Origin: CBDUXT01 sp965371245
GTDB taxonomy: Bacteria; Planctomycetota; Phycisphaerae; UBA1845
DNA length: 64,000 nt
Direction of reading: 5' to 3'
NCBI GenBank assembly: GCA_965371245.1
Contig: CBDUXT010000019.1
Span: 6,368 to 70,367 of the forward strand
Made by a program: the position numbers and the translations under genes. Positions 8,215-16,623 of the stretch are shown here, in pieces. Numbering within the stretch: the stretch's first letter is position 1; each line of letters starts with the position of its first letter. A model generated the notes under the pieces. It made no database searches. It had not been told where the DNA came from and saw only the letters and a program-made list of their open reading frames with translations.

Positions 8215-8424
8215 TCACGCGTTCAGCGGCTTGGCCACGTCCAGTCTCTCAATGGCCTCGCGCGAGGATCGGAGGTCATCGATGAAGCGATCTCTCTTTT
8301 CGCCGATGAACTGTTCAGCCCGCGAGCGGTAGTATTCGATCCCGAAAAACAGGTTGTCCGCAAACTCGCGGAAGTACTTTGGAACACGGGCGGACAGCCC
8401 AAGCGTGTAGCAGCGTAGGCTGGG
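8215..8424 (-). pseudogene. Remnant of an unidentified gene, C-terminal fragment
   Basis: On the minus strand the last 56 codons before a TGA at 8215-8217 read PKYFREFADNLFFGIEYYRS, then RAEQFIGEKRDRFIDDLRSS and REAIERLDVAKPLNA. The aromatic and charged pattern looks like real helical protein, unlike the random composition around it. There is no start codon, and an in-frame TAG sits upstream at 8425-8427, beside repeat DNA. The likeliest reading is the tail of a gene whose 5' part was lost, perhaps with repeat insertion. The family is not recognised. Confidence 0.4.
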
Positions 8425-8459
8425 CTATGGCCCACCGTTGGCTTCGGCTGCTCAGTCGG

Positions 8460-8534
8460 GTGCCAGGGGCAAGCGTTAGCTTGCCCGTGACCTCGGGGTT
8501 TACAACACGGGCAAACAAATCCGCTCATGCCACC
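8460..8534. repeat. REP-like element, GGGCAAGC family
   Basis: GGGCAAGC (8467-8474) pairs with GCTTGCCC (8479-8486). The element then runs through GGGCAAACAAA to CATGCCACC (8526-8534). The same order of motifs occurs at 53391-53460. Confidence 0.55.
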
Positions 8535-8667
8535 CTCGAAAGGCATCAAATAGGGTGCGACGCGGCACTGGCGGGGGAAGCGAAGAAGCGGCGACTCCTT
8601 TCCCCGCGGCGGCCCACCCCGCCGCCTTGGTGTATCGACGTTCGGTGGTTTCTGGGATACTCCCGCC

Positions 8668-9333
8668 ATGCCGACCGAGCCCCACGTACTGACATCGCCG
8701 CCGCCGACCGCTGACTCCGGACCGAGTGATGCGTTCCTGATCGCCGGCCTGATAGGTGGCGATGCCGCCGCTTTGGGCGCGCTGATCCGGCGGTACGACG
8801 GCCTCGTTCGCTACGCCATCTTCCGCCTGTCTGTTCAGGAGTGCCGGCGCGATCCCGACTGGGTGGACTCCGTCGCGTCCGCCACCTGGGCGGGGTTTGT
8901 CCGTTCGATGCAGCGCGCGGGGTCGCATCCACCCGCTTCCGCAAAGGCTTATCTGGCCCGCATCGCACACAACCAGACCATCTCGGCCCGCCGCGCCGCT
9001 TCAACCGGGGAGGCCGCCGGACTCAGTATCCACGGCGACGAAGGCTCTTTGGACATCGCCTCCGAAGCCGAAGAGCCCGTCGAGGTGCTGTCCGGGCTGG
9101 AGTCGCTCGAATCGCTGAAAGCCTGCCTGGCCAGCCTGGAGCAAGATGATCGGACCTTGGTGAGCCAGTTGCCGGCCATCACCGAGCGTCGCTGGCGGGA
9201 CGCGGCCGCCGCTTTGGGGATGAGCGAATCCACCCTGCGATCCCGCTGGAAAGGGGCGCTGGGGCGGCTTCGGGCGTGCGTGGACGGGAAAACGGGAAAG
9301 AGGCTCGCGCCAGGCCGACAAACGGGCGACTAA
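8668..9333 (+). CDS. Sigma-70-like (ECF-type) factor
   Basis: 221 residues. Residues about 20-115 form a region-2-like domain (DAFLIAGLIGGDAAALGALI, RRYDGLVRYAIFRLS, WVDSVASATWAGFVRSM, AKAYLARIAHNQTISARRAA). An acidic linker follows. The region-4-like C-terminus LASLEQDDRTLVSQLP and WRDAAAALGMSESTLRSRWK ends in a helix-turn-helix (about 170-205). It should direct RNA polymerase to a small regulon. The next gene (9427-9864), a single-pass membrane protein in the usual anti-sigma position, is the obvious candidate partner. The ribosome binding site before this ATG is weak. Confidence 0.75.
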   Translation: MPTEPHVLTSPPPTADSGPSDAFLIAGLIGGDAAALGALIRRYDGLVRYAIFRLSVQECRRDPDWVDSVASATWAGFVRSMQRAGSHPPASAKAYLARIAHNQTISARRAASTGEAAGLSIHGDEGSLDIASEAEEPVEVLSGLESLESLKACLASLEQDDRTLVSQLPAITERRWRDAAAALGMSESTLRSRWKGALGRLRACVDGKTGKRLAPGRQTGD

Positions 9334-9426
9334 GGTAGAGACGGGCGATTCGCGTCCGAGTATGGTGCCGCGTGCCCCATGGGTTTGGCCGTGGGAAACG
9401 CCGTCCGCAACGACAGAGCTTACGCC

Positions 9427-9864
9427 ATGACCGACCAAGACCATCCGCTTGATCCCATCGAAAGCGCGCTGCTCGAACTCAGCCGGGCCGAGGATGCCCG
9501 CGTGTTCGAGCCCACGCCGATCGAACCGGGTGATCTCCTACGCGCCGCGCCCCAAACCGCGCTAGGCGGTTCACGCCGTTTCTGGCTTCGGGCGGCGCCC
9601 GTGGCGGCCGTGCTCATGCTGGCCGCCGGCGTCTGGAGCGCCATGTTCACCGTCACCCTCCGCGACCTGCGCGAGCAAGCCCGGATGGCCGGCAGTATCC
9701 CCGTCGATCGCGCGCTCTGGTCCAGCTTCGCCGAGTGCCTCAACGGCCCCGTCGGCGTCCCCCTATCCCCCGGCTGCGCCGGCCACGATCGCGACCGCGA
9801 TGGCAACGTCGATCTCCGCGACGCCGGTGCCTTCCAACTCGCCTTTGCCGGTCCGACTCGTTAA
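9427..9864 (+). CDS. Single-pass membrane protein with dockerin-like tail, possible anti-sigma factor
   Basis: 145 residues. The first 50 or so residues are acidic and probably cytoplasmic (MTDQDHPLDPIESALLELSR). FWLRAAPVAAVLMLAAGVWS (about 53-72) is a membrane segment. The C-terminus ends in GHDRDRDGNVDLRDAGAFQL, a single calcium-loop repeat of the dockerin/EF-hand type. The cytoplasmic part lacks the zinc motif of ZAS anti-sigma domains, so an anti-sigma role is inferred from position alone. The ATG at 9427 is chosen over one at 9379, whose extra residues look noncoding. A membrane protein that joins a sigma locus to a dockerin-like repeat is unusual. Confidence 0.6.
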   Translation: MTDQDHPLDPIESALLELSRAEDARVFEPTPIEPGDLLRAAPQTALGGSRRFWLRAAPVAAVLMLAAGVWSAMFTVTLRDLREQARMAGSIPVDRALWSSFAECLNGPVGVPLSPGCAGHDRDRDGNVDLRDAGAFQLAFAGPTR

Positions 9865-10470
9865 CGCCTATCTGACTGTTGGTCCTCCACCCGCTTTCCC
9901 TACCCACCTTCCGATATTTTCAGTGAGTTGCCCGTAGCCAGGTAGGGCAGGTCGTTGACCTGCCTCTACCATCCGGCTCGAAGTTGGGAGAATGTCAAAT
10001 GGCGCGGCGGCGATATGGTGAAGGCAGGTGAATCACCTGCCCTACGCTCTCAACTTCATAGGAGCAACCACCGATATCGATCGTTCCCTACGAATCGCGG
10101 GGGCCGCCTCGTTCGAGGGACAAATGTCCCCGGAGCTTGGCGGCCCCTCTTTCTCCCTTCCCGATACAGGGATTCTCGACATGGTTACACTTGGCGTGCT
10201 GCTGGTGTCTTGGGTCGCTGAGGCTACTGTTGACGATAGATCGCGATCCGGGTAGTAGAGCACATGGTCGAGTTCTCGAGTTTGAGTTATGAGCGAAAGG
10301 TGACAAGGATGGTCCGTGAACAACACGAAGAGTTGAGCGAGAGTCGTAGGTTGTGCTTGGGAAGGGCTGCTTCGAGCCGAGGCGCGACCTTCAAGGAGCG
10401 GTTTCCGACCGAGGCGTGCGCGCTTCCTCACCCGTGCGGCTCGGAACAAGAGATTGGAAAACGCGCTCAC
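9865..10470. other. Noncoding gap upstream of the TlpA-like gene
   Basis: The gap holds the composite repeat at 9942-10045. Further on, TTGACG (10230-10235) followed after 17 bases by TAGTAG (10253-10258) is a possible promoter about 210 bases before the next gene. The reading frame of that gene is open from 10264, but the extra residues look noncoding. Confidence 0.35.
9942..10045. repeat. Composite palindromic element with GTAGGGCAGGT ends
   Basis: GTAGGGCAGGT (9942-9952) at one end is the exact complement of ACCTGCCCTAC (10035-10045) at the other. Each end is itself a hairpin (GCAGGTCGTTGACCTGC and GCAGGTGAATCACCTGC). The layout is that of a REPIN doublet. Confidence 0.75.
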
Positions 10471-11772
10471 ATGTCGCGGGACGCCGGCGCGTTGTCATGG
10501 GTTCTGGTTGTCCTCGTAATCGCGGCGCCGTGCCAGGCGGGCGACGGTGGAAACGCACTCAAAATCGGCGAGCCCGCGCCGGCCATTGACGTCGCCAAGC
10601 TCCTGCAGGCCCCGGACGGCGCGCGTATCGACCTGCGCTCTCTGCGCGGCAAGGTGGTCGTCCTCGAGTTCTGGGCGACATGGTGCAGCGCATGCATCCC
10701 CCAGTTCCCCATCCTCGACAAGCTAAGAGCCCAGTACAAGGACAAACCGGTCGTGTTTGTCTCCATCACCGATGAGGACGAGGAGACGGTTCGCAAGTTT
10801 CTTCGCAAGACACCAATCAACGGGTGGATCGCCCTCGACCGAGACGGCGCCACGTTCGGCGCCTACCGGATAAGCGGCAGGCCGACGACGGCTATCATTG
10901 ACGGGAAAGGCCGATTCGCGGGCTTCGCCATTCCATTGGTTCTGCTTGAAGAACCGCGGATTCTTCGCGACGCGCTCGCGGGCAGGCCATCGACCCTGCT
11001 TTCTGAGTATACGGAAGCGAAGACCCGAGAGCGCCCGGACCCATTCGCCGATCTGGACAGCGAACTGGGCGCTGCCCCGCCCGAATCCGTGCTCTGCCAG
11101 ATCGTCATTCGCCGCGCCGGGACCAAGGATCGAAGCGCATCGGGTTGGGGCGGTCGCGGGTCATGGAGATACGACAGGACTCTCCTGGACCACATCGTTT
11201 CGGCCTACGGCTACCATACTCGCAGATCGCGGATCATCCTGGAGACTTCGTTACCCAAGGACCAGAAATACGACGTGATCGTGCGCTCCGGCAAGATGAA
11301 GAACCCGGCCATGAAGCGCGCCATTCAGAAGGCGATCGAGGGCACCTTTGATCTGACCATCACGCCGGAGACGCGGGAGATGGATGCCTACGTCTTGAGC
11401 ATTGCCAAAGGCGAAACGCCGACGTTGGTTCCGTTCCCCGGCTACGCGTACTTCGACAAGGAAAGCGGACTTACCGCGCCGACCAAGGCCCTCCTGGAGC
11501 GACTGAAAGCCGGTGAACGGTTCTTTAGGTCTGCGATGCCGATCCGCGTGTTGGCGTACTCGCTGGGTGGCGTCCTCGGCCGCCCCGTCGTCATTGACGA
11601 TCCGGAGAGCATGCCCGACGGGTCGTACAACTATTACTTCCCCTTTGACGAGGACAAGGAATCGCCGGAGAAGCTCATCGCGGAGTTGCGCAAGCGCTTC
11701 GGCCTCGTCCTGACGCCCGCCCGCCGCAAGGTCGATCTGCTTGTCGTGGCCAGTGCGTCCAACGACGATTGA
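10471..11772 (+). CDS. Exported TlpA-like thioredoxin fused to a TIGR03435 domain
   Basis: 433 residues. The start at 10471 gives the signal peptide MSRDAGALSWVLVVLVIAAP with a likely cut after CQA. Residues about 30-170 are a TlpA/ResA-like thioredoxin domain with WCSAC (71-75), an oxidoreductase motif, and SGRPTTAIIDGKG near the cis-Pro region. Residues about 190-430 resemble TIGR03435/DUF3738: YDVIVRSGKMKNPAMKRAIQ, LTITPETREMDAYVLSIAKG and, near the end, RPVVIDDPESMPDGSYNYYF and KLIAELRKRFGLVLTPARRK. TIGR03435 proteins are abundant in soil acidobacteria and planctomycetes and have no settled function. The thioredoxin part implies disulfide exchange outside the cytoplasm. Confidence 0.75.
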   Translation: MSRDAGALSWVLVVLVIAAPCQAGDGGNALKIGEPAPAIDVAKLLQAPDGARIDLRSLRGKVVVLEFWATWCSACIPQFPILDKLRAQYKDKPVVFVSITDEDEETVRKFLRKTPINGWIALDRDGATFGAYRISGRPTTAIIDGKGRFAGFAIPLVLLEEPRILRDALAGRPSTLLSEYTEAKTRERPDPFADLDSELGAAPPESVLCQIVIRRAGTKDRSASGWGGRGSWRYDRTLLDHIVSAYGYHTRRSRIILETSLPKDQKYDVIVRSGKMKNPAMKRAIQKAIEGTFDLTITPETREMDAYVLSIAKGETPTLVPFPGYAYFDKESGLTAPTKALLERLKAGERFFRSAMPIRVLAYSLGGVLGRPVVIDDPESMPDGSYNYYFPFDEDKESPEKLIAELRKRFGLVLTPARRKVDLLVVASASNDD

Positions 11773-11807
11773 GCGACTCGAAGGTTTGGAGCTGATCCCA
11801 ATACAGC

Positions 11808-11861
11808 GTGTGGCACGGGCTTCCGGTGCATGAAAACACCGGCAAGATGCCGGTGCCACAC
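11808..11861. repeat. REP-like element with perfect GTGTGGCAC inverted ends
   Basis: GTGTGGCAC (11808-11816) is matched by GTGCCACAC (11853-11861), with an internal CACCGGCAAGATGCCGGTG hairpin. It lies between two convergent genes and could serve as a two-way terminator. Relatives are at 34784-34837 and 50481-50505. Confidence 0.75.
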
Positions 11862-11888
11862 CAGGCTCACCCGTTCTTCAACGCGCCC

Positions 11889-13826
11889 TTACGCGTCGGC
11901 CAGCTCGAAGCTCGGCACGGGTTGGCGGCCGAAGGCGAAGATCCACAGCGTCAAGAACACCGCGCCGGCGGCCAGGCCGTAGTACCACGGCTGGCCGTAC
12001 ACGCTGCACATGACGTCGCCCAGAACCATGGCCGCCACCGCCGTCAACAGCGCATAGGGGATCTGCGTCCAGACGTGTTCCTCGTGCCGACAACCGCAGG
12101 CGAGGGACGAGAGCACGGTCGTGTCGCTGATGGGGGAGCAATGGTCGCCGAAGACGGCACCCGCCAGCACGCTGCCGATTGAGGCGTAAAAGAGAGGCAG
12201 GGCGTCGGCCTGCGGAAGATCGACCATGATCCGCGCGCCGATGTCAACGGTCATCGGGCACAGGATGCCCATGGTTCCGTACGAGGTTCCGGTAGCGAAC
12301 GAAATCATCGCCGCCGCCGCGAAGACGGCCAACGGTAGCCACTTTGGGTCGAACTGCGCCGCGTTCAACTTGGCGGCCACGACCTCGCCGAGCTGAAGCT
12401 CGCGTAGAACGCCGGAGAGCGCCCAAGCCAGGACCAGGATCACGACGGCCGGGTAGACCTTGGTCATACCGTCGAGTCCGCCGTCGAACGCGTCCTTGAT
12501 GGAGCAGGCACGCGCGGCGATCGTCAGCACGATCGCCACAACCGCGGCGAAGATAGAGCCGTAGAAGATCGACAGGTACGGCCGCGCATTCCCGAAGACG
12601 TGGGCGCCCTTTTCCCACCAAGCCGTTTGACCCCATAAGCTGGCTCCGGTTGAGTCGATCGCGCTGATGCGCGTCACGGTGTCGGCGTGCGTCATGCCCG
12701 TTGCCACGAGCACGGCCACGGTCATGGCCACCAACACGAGAATGGGAACGAAGCCGAGCCACCAGCGCGGCTTGGGGCTGGAGGGGTCGAGGAGGGTATC
12801 GAGGGGGTCGCCGTCGATTTGGCTGAGTACCTTACGCTCGGACCGCCGCATGGGACCGAAGTCTCGCCCGGTAAGCGCCACGAGGAACACAAGGAACACC
12901 GCCAGAATCGGGTAGAACCGATAGGCGATGCTTTGGACGAAGGTTGACATGGCCGCAATCGTCTGGCCGTCGCTGTCGAGAAGGAAGGCCGGTACCTCTC
13001 CGCCGGCAAGGCCTTTGAGCCCCAGGTCTATGTAGCTCACTTCCGTTCCGACCCAGGTGCCGATCAGTGCGATCGAAGCTACCGGGGCGGCCGTGGAATC
13101 GACGATGTAGGCCAGCTTGGCGCGGGAAATCTTCAGGCGATCGAACACCGAACGCATGGTCGGACCGACGATCATCGTGTTGGCGTAGTCGTCGAAGAAC
13201 ACGACGAGACCAGCCAGCCAGGCGGTCAGCGCCCCGCGACGTCTCGATTGTGTGTTGCCGGCGATCAACCGAACCATGCCGGTCGTGCCGCCATTCACGG
13301 CGATGACCCCAACCGTAAAGCCGATTAACAGGGTGAAGAAGATGATTCTGAGATGGTCGGAATCGCTGAGGGCACCGAACACGTACTTTTCGGCCGCCAA
13401 ACGAACCCCGGTGACCAGCGAGTTTGAACCTGCGAGGGGCTCGCCCGCGGCCAGGCACGGCACCATCATGAAGGCGCCGATGACGATTCCGATGACCAGC
13501 GAGGGAATCACCTGGCGCGTGATGATGGCCAGCACGATCGCCACGAGGGCTGGAAGGATCGTCCAAAGTCCGTACTTCGTCTTCGGATCGCTGACTGCGG
13601 GAGCCGGCGTCGATGTTTCGCTCGACTGACCCTGCGCGATCAGGTTCGGCGCTATGGCGGTCGATGCCAGGCGCCCGGCGGTTGTTGCGGGTGCGGCTTC
13701 CGGCGCGGCCTTTGCCTTAGTCGTGGCGGTAACCACCCAAAGGCCGGCCACCATGGCGATCGCGACCCAGCCCGCCGACCGCGTCCAACCGCCCCATCCT
13801 CCTGTTGTGGAGAGCTTCTCAATCAC
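11889..13826 (-). CDS. NhaC-type Na+/H+ antiporter with N-terminal leader
   Basis: 645 residues. It exchanges sodium for protons across the cytoplasmic membrane. The NhaC/YuiF-like core from about residue 85 has many membrane segments: YGLWTILPALVAIVLAIITR, VIPSLVIGIVIGAFMMVPCL, GVIAVNGGTTGMVRLIAGN, and the conserved VVFFDDYANTMIVGPTMR and FATGTSYGTMGILCPMTVDI with GDHCSPISDTTVLSSLA. Before the core is a hydrophobic segment (GWVAIAMVAGLWVVTATTK) and an Ala/Pro/Thr-rich stretch, longer than most relatives. The GTG at 13826 is chosen because AGGAG lies six bases upstream; an earlier GTG at 13913 has no such site. Confidence 0.85.
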   Translation of the reverse strand: MIEKLSTTGGWGGWTRSAGWVAIAMVAGLWVVTATTKAKAAPEAAPATTAGRLASTAIAPNLIAQGQSSETSTPAPAVSDPKTKYGLWTILPALVAIVLAIITRQVIPSLVIGIVIGAFMMVPCLAAGEPLAGSNSLVTGVRLAAEKYVFGALSDSDHLRIIFFTLLIGFTVGVIAVNGGTTGMVRLIAGNTQSRRRGALTAWLAGLVVFFDDYANTMIVGPTMRSVFDRLKISRAKLAYIVDSTAAPVASIALIGTWVGTEVSYIDLGLKGLAGGEVPAFLLDSDGQTIAAMSTFVQSIAYRFYPILAVFLVFLVALTGRDFGPMRRSERKVLSQIDGDPLDTLLDPSSPKPRWWLGFVPILVLVAMTVAVLVATGMTHADTVTRISAIDSTGASLWGQTAWWEKGAHVFGNARPYLSIFYGSIFAAVVAIVLTIAARACSIKDAFDGGLDGMTKVYPAVVILVLAWALSGVLRELQLGEVVAAKLNAAQFDPKWLPLAVFAAAAMISFATGTSYGTMGILCPMTVDIGARIMVDLPQADALPLFYASIGSVLAGAVFGDHCSPISDTTVLSSLACGCRHEEHVWTQIPYALLTAVAAMVLGDVMCSVYGQPWYYGLAAGAVFLTLWIFAFGRQPVPSFELADA

Positions 13827-14407
13827 CACTCGCTCCTGTGTCGCGGTCCGTGCCTTATGCAGCGGCGATGGCTGACCGATGTCACCGCCCGGTGTCTCGT
13901 TCACCCTGGTCACGGCGCGCCGCGTGCTGGGTTAAAACGGAAAAGTGTACGGACTCTATCGGCAAGATCAAACAAATGCTGAGCGACCGTGCGTGCATGG
14001 GTGCATGACCGAATCGGCGGGCAGTTTTCAGAGCACCGGTAGAACCGGCTTGCCGGCGGGCGCGAGCCCTGTGACCGGTCTGGTATCGTAGAGATCCTGT
14101 GCTAGTTCGCATCGTGTCCGTGGGCTTGCGCCCACGGCTCTGATGCGGCGTGGGCCGTCAAGATGGCTTTGCGCACGGTCCGCCCAAACTGTCACGCACC
14201 CTGCGTGCCTCGCCCACGGCGTATTCCCGCGGGTGGATCGCAATATTGTCGGCGAATGTCGGAAACCGTCCAACAGTGGCGAATAAGCCCTCGAAAGTAC
14301 GAATTGAGCATAAGATACAGGTGTAGCCGCGGCAGGTCGGTGAAACGTGCCGTGGCGTGTGTTTCGATTCGTGCCGGTTTGGCGCGTTGAACCTGGTGGG
14401 AAGCGTC
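13827..14407. other. Noncoding gap, mostly repeat DNA
   Basis: This divergent gap between the antiporter and the Yip1-like gene is largely filled by the long repeat at 13999-14200. I see no gene. Bases 14200-14407 are AT-richer near 14250-14330, where the promoter of the export operon may lie. Confidence 0.4.
13999..14200. repeat. About 200-base intergenic repeat, copy 1, with nested TCAGAGC element
   Basis: This block matches 21895-22073 over most of its length, beginning GGTGCATGACCGAATCGGCG and ending near AACTGTCACGC. Nested within it is a TCAGAGC (14028-14034) to GCTCTGA (14137-14143) element with the hairpin GTGGGCTTGCGCCCAC. The two copies differ by small insertions around the inner hairpin, as expected of old nonautonomous copies. 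Confidence 0.75.
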
Positions 14408-15235
14408 GTGTCCTTTCAATTGGCCCAAAGTGGTCGCCCGGCGGTCGGGCTGTGGCAAGTGCCGGCGGCGCTGGCGCAGCCGAAGCGGATCCTTTCTCGC
14501 GTCGAGGATGTTCCGCTGTACGGCTGGTCACTCGTGGTGTTGCTGTTGGCCGTCACGGCCGTCGGCTACCTGACCATCGAGACGGGGCTGATCGACCGCG
14601 AAGTCGATCGCACGATTCAGGGGCAGATCGCCCAGCTCGAAAAAGAGCAGTTCGACGTCGTCGAGCGATCGACGTTGATCCGAATGATCGCGGACCTGCG
14701 AAAACAGGGCGAGTTCCTCCAGATGATGGCCAGGGTCCAGGCGGTCGTGCTTGGGCCGGTGGCGATGCTGGCGACGATCCTGATCATCCCGGCGATGTTG
14801 TACGGCATCGTTGCGTTGACCGGGAAGAAGCCCGAGTGGCACACGCTGCTCACCATCTGCGTGTTCGCCAGCTTCACGGACCTGCTTGGTTCGATCGCTC
14901 GTCTCGGGTTGATGTTGCGTTACCACACGCTCTATGTCGATACGTCCCTCGGATTGTGGGTTCGGACGATGGATTCGGGGTCGGGCGCTGACGCTCAGGC
15001 CTACGCCGCGATGGAGGGTCTGCTCACCGGCGTCGATCCCTTTCGGATTTGGTTCTGGCTGGTGGTCGCCGTCGGCTTGGGGGCGACGTCCCAACTTCGC
15101 GGTTGGAGGGCGTGGTTGCCCTGCACGATGTTCTGGTTGGTGGCCGCCCTGGTGCGAGCCGGCGGCGCCGCGGCGGCGGTGGGCGCGATGACGGGGGCCG
15201 CGGGGGGCTCCGGTGTCAAGGTGATCATCAACTGA
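14408..15235 (+). CDS. Yip1-domain-like integral membrane protein
   Basis: 275 residues from the GTG at 14408, which follows GTGGGAAG; the frame is open from a GTG at 14357. The layout resembles Yip1-family proteins: a cytoplasmic N-terminus with a PKRILSRVEDVP segment, a membrane helix (WSLVVLLLAVTAVGYLTIET), a soluble helical stretch rich in Glu and Gln (REVDRTIQGQIAQLEKEQFD), then four or so hydrophobic helices (MLATILIIPAMLYGIVAL, LLTICVFASFTDLLGSIA, IWFWLVVAVGLGATSQL and CTMFWLVAALVRAGGAAAAV). Function unknown. The next gene starts 56 bases downstream on the same strand, so it is the likely first gene of a four-gene export operon. Confidence 0.65.
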   Translation: MSFQLAQSGRPAVGLWQVPAALAQPKRILSRVEDVPLYGWSLVVLLLAVTAVGYLTIETGLIDREVDRTIQGQIAQLEKEQFDVVERSTLIRMIADLRKQGEFLQMMARVQAVVLGPVAMLATILIIPAMLYGIVALTGKKPEWHTLLTICVFASFTDLLGSIARLGLMLRYHTLYVDTSLGLWVRTMDSGSGADAQAYAAMEGLLTGVDPFRIWFWLVVAVGLGATSQLRGWRAWLPCTMFWLVAALVRAGGAAAAVGAMTGAAGGSGVKVIIN

Positions 15236-15291
15236 GGTCTTTGTTCGCATAACGAACCAGGCATCGAAGTGCTGTTGAAGAGGATTAGATA

Positions 15292-16623
15292 ATGAAGAGC
15301 GTAATTGGGTTGATCTTGCTGGCGGCCGCGGTGGTGGGCGCGTATGTGCTCAACGACATCACCCGGACCGAGGACGGGAAGAGTCGTCTCCACGTCGCCG
15401 AGGCGCTGGCGATCTCCGTCAAGGTTGAGTCGCCGGAGCGGCGTTGCATCATCCGCACGGTTCAGGCCCCCGGCGAGGTCGAGGCTTTTTCCGAGATCGA
15501 CATCAGCGCCGAGGTGGTGGCCAAGATTCTCGAGCTGCCGATTGAGGAAGGGGATCAAGTCGAGGCGGGCGACCTGCTCTGCCGTCTCGACGATGCCGTC
15601 TACCGCTCGCGGATTCGCTCGGCAAAAGCGAACATCGCCAAACTCGAGGCGATCATCGTGCAGACCGAGGCGGACATGAACAAGGCCGAGCGAGACTACC
15701 GTCGTCAACTTCGCCTCGCCGAGGAAAACGCGACGTCGGCAAACGAGCTGGCAGACTACCGCACGGCGCACATTCGGGCCGGCGCCGCGGTGGAGGTTCG
15801 CAAGCAAGAGTTGATCGAGGCGCACGCCATGTTGGAACAGGCGACGGAGGACATCGAGAAGACGGTCATGACCTCGCCGATCGACGGCGTGGTCTCGCAG
15901 CTTTTCGCGAAGGAGGGCGAGGTGGTCGTCATGGGGACGATGAACAACGCCGGCACGCGGCTGATGGTCATCAGCGACCTATCGAAGATGCAGGTTCGTT
16001 GCAAGGTCGATGAGAGCGACGCCGCCCTGGTCGAGACGGGGCAGTTGGCGCGTATCTACCTACAGTCGGACAGCCAAACGAGCATCGCCGCGCACGTGCT
16101 CCGCGTCGGCATCAAAGGAACCAAACCCACCGGACGTGACGTGGTCACCTTCGAAACGTTGGTTCTGGTCGATGAGAGCGACAGTCGCGTAAAACCCGGC
16201 ATGACCGCGAGCGTCGAGATCGAGGTCGGCCGAAGTGATGAGGCGGTCGTGGTTCCCGTGCAGGCGGTCGTACACCGCAAGCGCCGCGACGTTCCCGCTG
16301 CGCTCCTTAGGGAGGTTGACGCGTCGCGCATCGACAAGCGGTCGGGCAAGGCTCGCGGGGCGGAGTACCTGACCATCGTCTTTAGCATCGAAGATGAGGT
16401 GGCCCGTCCCCGGTTGGTCACGACCGGCATCACCGACGCGGTCGGCGTGGAGATTCTGCGGGGTATCTCGATCGGGGATACCGTCGTGATCGGTCCGTTC
16501 CGTAGCCTGGATCAACTGACCGACGGAGCGACGGTGAGCATCGAGGGAACGCAGTCCGACGACACGGAGGCTCCCGACGCCGTGGATGCTAGCGAAGCGC
16601 GTGTGTCGGCGGAGGATCGTTGA
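15292..16623 (+). CDS. Periplasmic adaptor (membrane fusion) protein, MacA/HlyD-like
   Basis: 443 residues. MKSVIGLILLAAAVVGAYVL is an N-terminal anchor. RTVQAPGEVEAFSEIDIS and GDQVEAGDLLCRLDDAVYRS form the first lipoyl half. Residues about 105-190 make a helical hairpin (AKANIAKLEAIIVQTEADMN onward). MTSPIDGVVSQLFAKEGEVV is the second lipoyl half, followed by the beta-barrel (VKPGMTASVEIEVG) and membrane-proximal domain (VVVPVQAVVHRKRR). Such adaptors link an inner-membrane transporter to the outer membrane. AGAGGA precedes the ATG. The stop overlaps the next start (TGATG), so the ABC subunit gene is translationally coupled. Confidence 0.9.
   Translation: MKSVIGLILLAAAVVGAYVLNDITRTEDGKSRLHVAEALAISVKVESPERRCIIRTVQAPGEVEAFSEIDISAEVVAKILELPIEEGDQVEAGDLLCRLDDAVYRSRIRSAKANIAKLEAIIVQTEADMNKAERDYRRQLRLAEENATSANELADYRTAHIRAGAAVEVRKQELIEAHAMLEQATEDIEKTVMTSPIDGVVSQLFAKEGEVVVMGTMNNAGTRLMVISDLSKMQVRCKVDESDAALVETGQLARIYLQSDSQTSIAAHVLRVGIKGTKPTGRDVVTFETLVLVDESDSRVKPGMTASVEIEVGRSDEAVVVPVQAVVHRKRRDVPAALLREVDASRIDKRSGKARGAEYLTIVFSIEDEVARPRLVTTGITDAVGVEILRGISIGDTVVIGPFRSLDQLTDGATVSIEGTQSDDTEAPDAVDASEARVSAEDR

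Larger units (their letters stand above)
8138..8667. other. Gap holding a gene remnant and a palindromic repeat
   Basis: No intact gene. It contains the coding-like fragment at 8215-8424 and the repeat at 8460-8534, described separately. I see nothing convincing in 8535-8667. Confidence 0.4.
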
